64,000 nt of DNA from Luscinia megarhynchos (taxonomy: Eukaryota; Chordata; Aves; Passeriformes; Turdidae): positions 36,893,889 through 36,957,888 of the forward strand of contig CM067592.1 in NCBI GenBank assembly GCA_034336665.1. Direction: 5' to 3'. A model generated the notes under the pieces. That model made no database searches. It was not told the origin of the DNA and saw only the letters and a program-made list of their open reading frames with translations. Both the position numbers and the translations under genes were made by a program. Positions 61,701 to 64,000 of this stretch are shown piece after piece (within the stretch, counting starts at the first letter, position 1; every line of letters starts with the position of its first letter).

Positions 61701-63780
61701 ACCATGTAATTAAATTAGTTTTATCACAGACTGTATAAGAGTTAGCCTGAGAGAAGTGCACATAAGAATCACAGCTTTCATATGGACACTTAAAATAGAT
61801 GCCTAATACACAGCTTCTTCCATTGCATTTCATTAATTTCCTTGAGTTTTGCATAGGAGCTGATTTTCTCCCCATCCTATTGAATATGTAGATAATATTA
61901 TCCCCAAAGACTGTGTCTGCTGGTCCTTTCCAGACTTTGTGTTCTGTTGTTCACATTAAGAGAAAGTTCTAGAGGGGCATAAGACATATATGCATATTCA
62001 AAACATGTCACCAAGTCTTGGACTGAAGATTCCAAATCAGTGGGAAGCAAATTCACCTATAGACTGGACCTCATTTAGCCAGGCTTTGAACTGCTCCTCT
62101 AGTCAGACTTCATCCTCTGAGAGTAGGTGGGATAAAACCTGAGAGAACAGCCCAAGCCCAGCTGGCCTTGGTCAGCTGTGACATGGCATTTCTCAAGGAA
62201 AGAGCTGACTTGAAAAGCAGAAAGAGGAAATGTCTGGAAACAAAACACTTTTTTTTGCAAGGCCAGCCTGCTGAGGCGTTACCATGGAAAATACTTATGA
62301 TGCAGATGTGGAGCTACCTGCATGGGAGAATTTGGCACACAGTCATGGCCAACAGGATCCACAATATATCCTAAGGATAGGAGGCCCCGTTGTGCCAAAG
62401 AGTTCAGAAAACCCATGTGTAAAAACAATATAGTGCACTACTGCTAATAAAATGACCACTGTGCATAAAATAAAACCCCAAACAGTTTTGGTTTGTTTGT
62501 CTTTTTTTTTTTTTTCCCTGGGGCAGTTGCTTGTTATTCACCATCATAATTAATATCAGAACTTTCCCAAGGGTCTCCTCCCTATAGGGCTAGCTTGTGA
62601 AACACCAGGCAACCTAAGTTTAACCAGCTTTCTAGGTAAGATATTTGGGTGTCATTTGAAACATACTTGGACAGTTTGGGACAAATATAAGAACTCACAG
62701 CTCTTCACAGAATATTTTGCTTAGTGTGCTCTCCAGTTTCTGGATCTAGCAGAACTTAGGCTACCTACAAGGGATATCAGGAACAGGGAGCTGGAAGTGT
62801 TCTGCACACTCTAGAGAGCAGCTGTTTTATTTTTACTTTAAAGAACTGCCCCTGAAATTATTATTATTGCCTGCAAGGTGTACTTCCTCAAGCAAAACAG
62901 GACTGCATGATATGCTTTTAAGTTTAAAATTTGATTATCAGTTTAAACAGGTAAGCAAAAACAGTTATTCTCTCGAGTAAATACTGTAGGCATGATTTTC
63001 AAGATTACCACTCAGCAAGCCATACTTCATCATGGCATACATTGAGTGCCATGCATGTGCTAAATTGGAAAAACTGGAGTCTATAGTTTCAGGATTCACT
63101 TAACTAGAGCCTGGCCAAATCAGGATAGGAGAAAAACATCTCTTGCCCAGCTAAAAAAGCCTCTAGCCTCTATCTTGTATATAAAAATGCCAATGACAGC
63201 AATTTTTTATTAATTTTATTTTATTAAATTCATATGGTAATATTCCCCAGTATCTCCATGACATAAAGAAGAGTATTCCCTTCTGCCTTTCAGGCACCTT
63301 TTTAGATTAGCAGATATTGCTTGGTTATGTGCATAATAAGTGTATTTTATTTTACTTTCTGCTGTGAATCTAACTCTGCTGAGCCCTATCTGCTCATTGC
63401 ATGTTAAGACAGGGTATGTATATGTCTATCTATGTGTATGTATTAATGGGAATAATTTCTCAGCCTATTTTATTTAAAAATAAGAATTATACAGTTTATC
63501 AGTTTCCATTTAACTCCTAACATCATGTATCATCTCCTGTTTTGCTTTGTTTCTTTCATTAACCTTATTTCTTTTTTAATCCTCTCTCTGTCTCTCTCCA
63601 TGCATCCCTATTGCATATGCTCTCTTCCCACTTAAGTTTTCCATTTTTTTCTCTTTGCAACATTTAGTGCTGCATTATACAAGATTATGTGTGTTTCTCT
63701 GTGCCTGCAGTTTTTTATTAGGAAACTCATAAATATATTAAATATTATCCTTCTTGTCCTTGCCTAATACCATGTGGATC
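58707..63780. other. AT-rich gene-free interval
   Basis: Short open frames only. Simple runs include an A-rich tract at 59698-59720, T-runs at 59901-59913 and 62502-62515, and an A-run at 60824-60833. An X-box-like site lies at 62278-62291. The section at about 59280-59420 looks like a possible conserved element. Confidence 0.5.
62278..62291. promoter_or_regulatory. RFX X-box-like site, one mismatch
   Basis: GTTACCATGGAAAA differs from the palindromic X-box consensus GTTNCCATGGNAAC only at the last base. It is weaker evidence than the perfect site at 27296, and may be chance. Confidence 0.25.
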
Positions 63781-63983
63781 CTACAAACACTTGATCCCAC
63801 TCCTCTGTTCAGTCGTGTGGGTCTCTTCTTTGTGACTGAGATCGAATGAAGGAATGGGAGCCACAAGCAGTTTCAATCACAATCACTGCTCAAGTATTGG
63901 TTGAATCAGACTACTCTGGATGAGAATAGCATCCCAGCCTTGAGTAGCACAAGAGGGGGCCAGGGCAAGGCAATGCAAGGGGG

Positions 63984-63990
63984 TATAAAA
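63984..63990 (+). promoter_or_regulatory. Canonical TATA box at the window edge
   Basis: The plus strand reads GGGGGTATAAAAAGAC in the last 20 bases, a textbook TATAAAA box with a GC-rich 5' flank. The expected start site would fall outside the window. It could be the promoter of the next gene or of an LTR; nothing upstream decides which. Confidence 0.35.
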
Positions 63991-64000
63991 AGACACCCTT

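Noticed and set aside
1..64000. Operons, CRISPR arrays or bacterial mobile elements
   Set aside because: None are present. The gene structure, CpG island, CR1, SINE and LTR content are those of a bird genome.

Overview
The window is vertebrate nuclear DNA, most likely from a songbird (passerine). It holds one recognisable protein-coding gene, GAS1, on the minus strand at 2598-3557, near the left edge and inside a strong CpG island. The other roughly 59 kb is AT-rich, CpG-poor and gene-free. The bird assignment rests on CR1 LINE fragments with the typical avian 3' tail. The songbird assignment rests on a short tRNA-Ile-headed, CR1-tailed SINE at about 9785-9932 that resembles the passerine family TguSINE1. 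GAS1 lies in human 9q, which corresponds to the avian Z chromosome, so a Z location is likely, but this is inference.

Layout: 1-600 is AT-rich downstream flank with a long T-rich tract. 668-870 is a small isolated CpG-rich block. About 1500-2597 is the GAS1 3' UTR, with AATAAA signals on the minus strand. 2598-3557 is the single-exon GAS1 coding region. 3558 to about 4300 is the GC-rich leader, with a TATA-like box and a CCAAT box further upstream. On the plus strand, 5047 carries a good splice-donor match that could belong to a divergent transcript.

8521-10890 is a retroposon cluster: two short CR1 tails in opposite orientations, then a decayed 1.5 kb minus-strand CR1 with reverse-transcriptase remnants, interrupted by the SINE. 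40085-40445 is a very old CR1 fragment. 41091-42333 is an apparent solo LTR of an endogenous retrovirus: it starts TGT, ends ACA and is flanked by the 5-bp duplication GTGTC. 29274-29436 is an unusual compound trinucleotide microsatellite.

The rest looks like the regulatory gene desert expected around a developmental gene. GAS1 encodes a GPI-anchored Hedgehog co-receptor and growth-arrest protein. Several stretches look like candidate conserved noncoding elements, but this was judged by eye only. The most concrete is at 26960-27420, which contains a perfect 14-bp palindromic RFX X-box at 27296-27309. The window ends on a canonical TATA box at 63984. I found no convincing second protein gene, functional RNA gene or previously unknown system.
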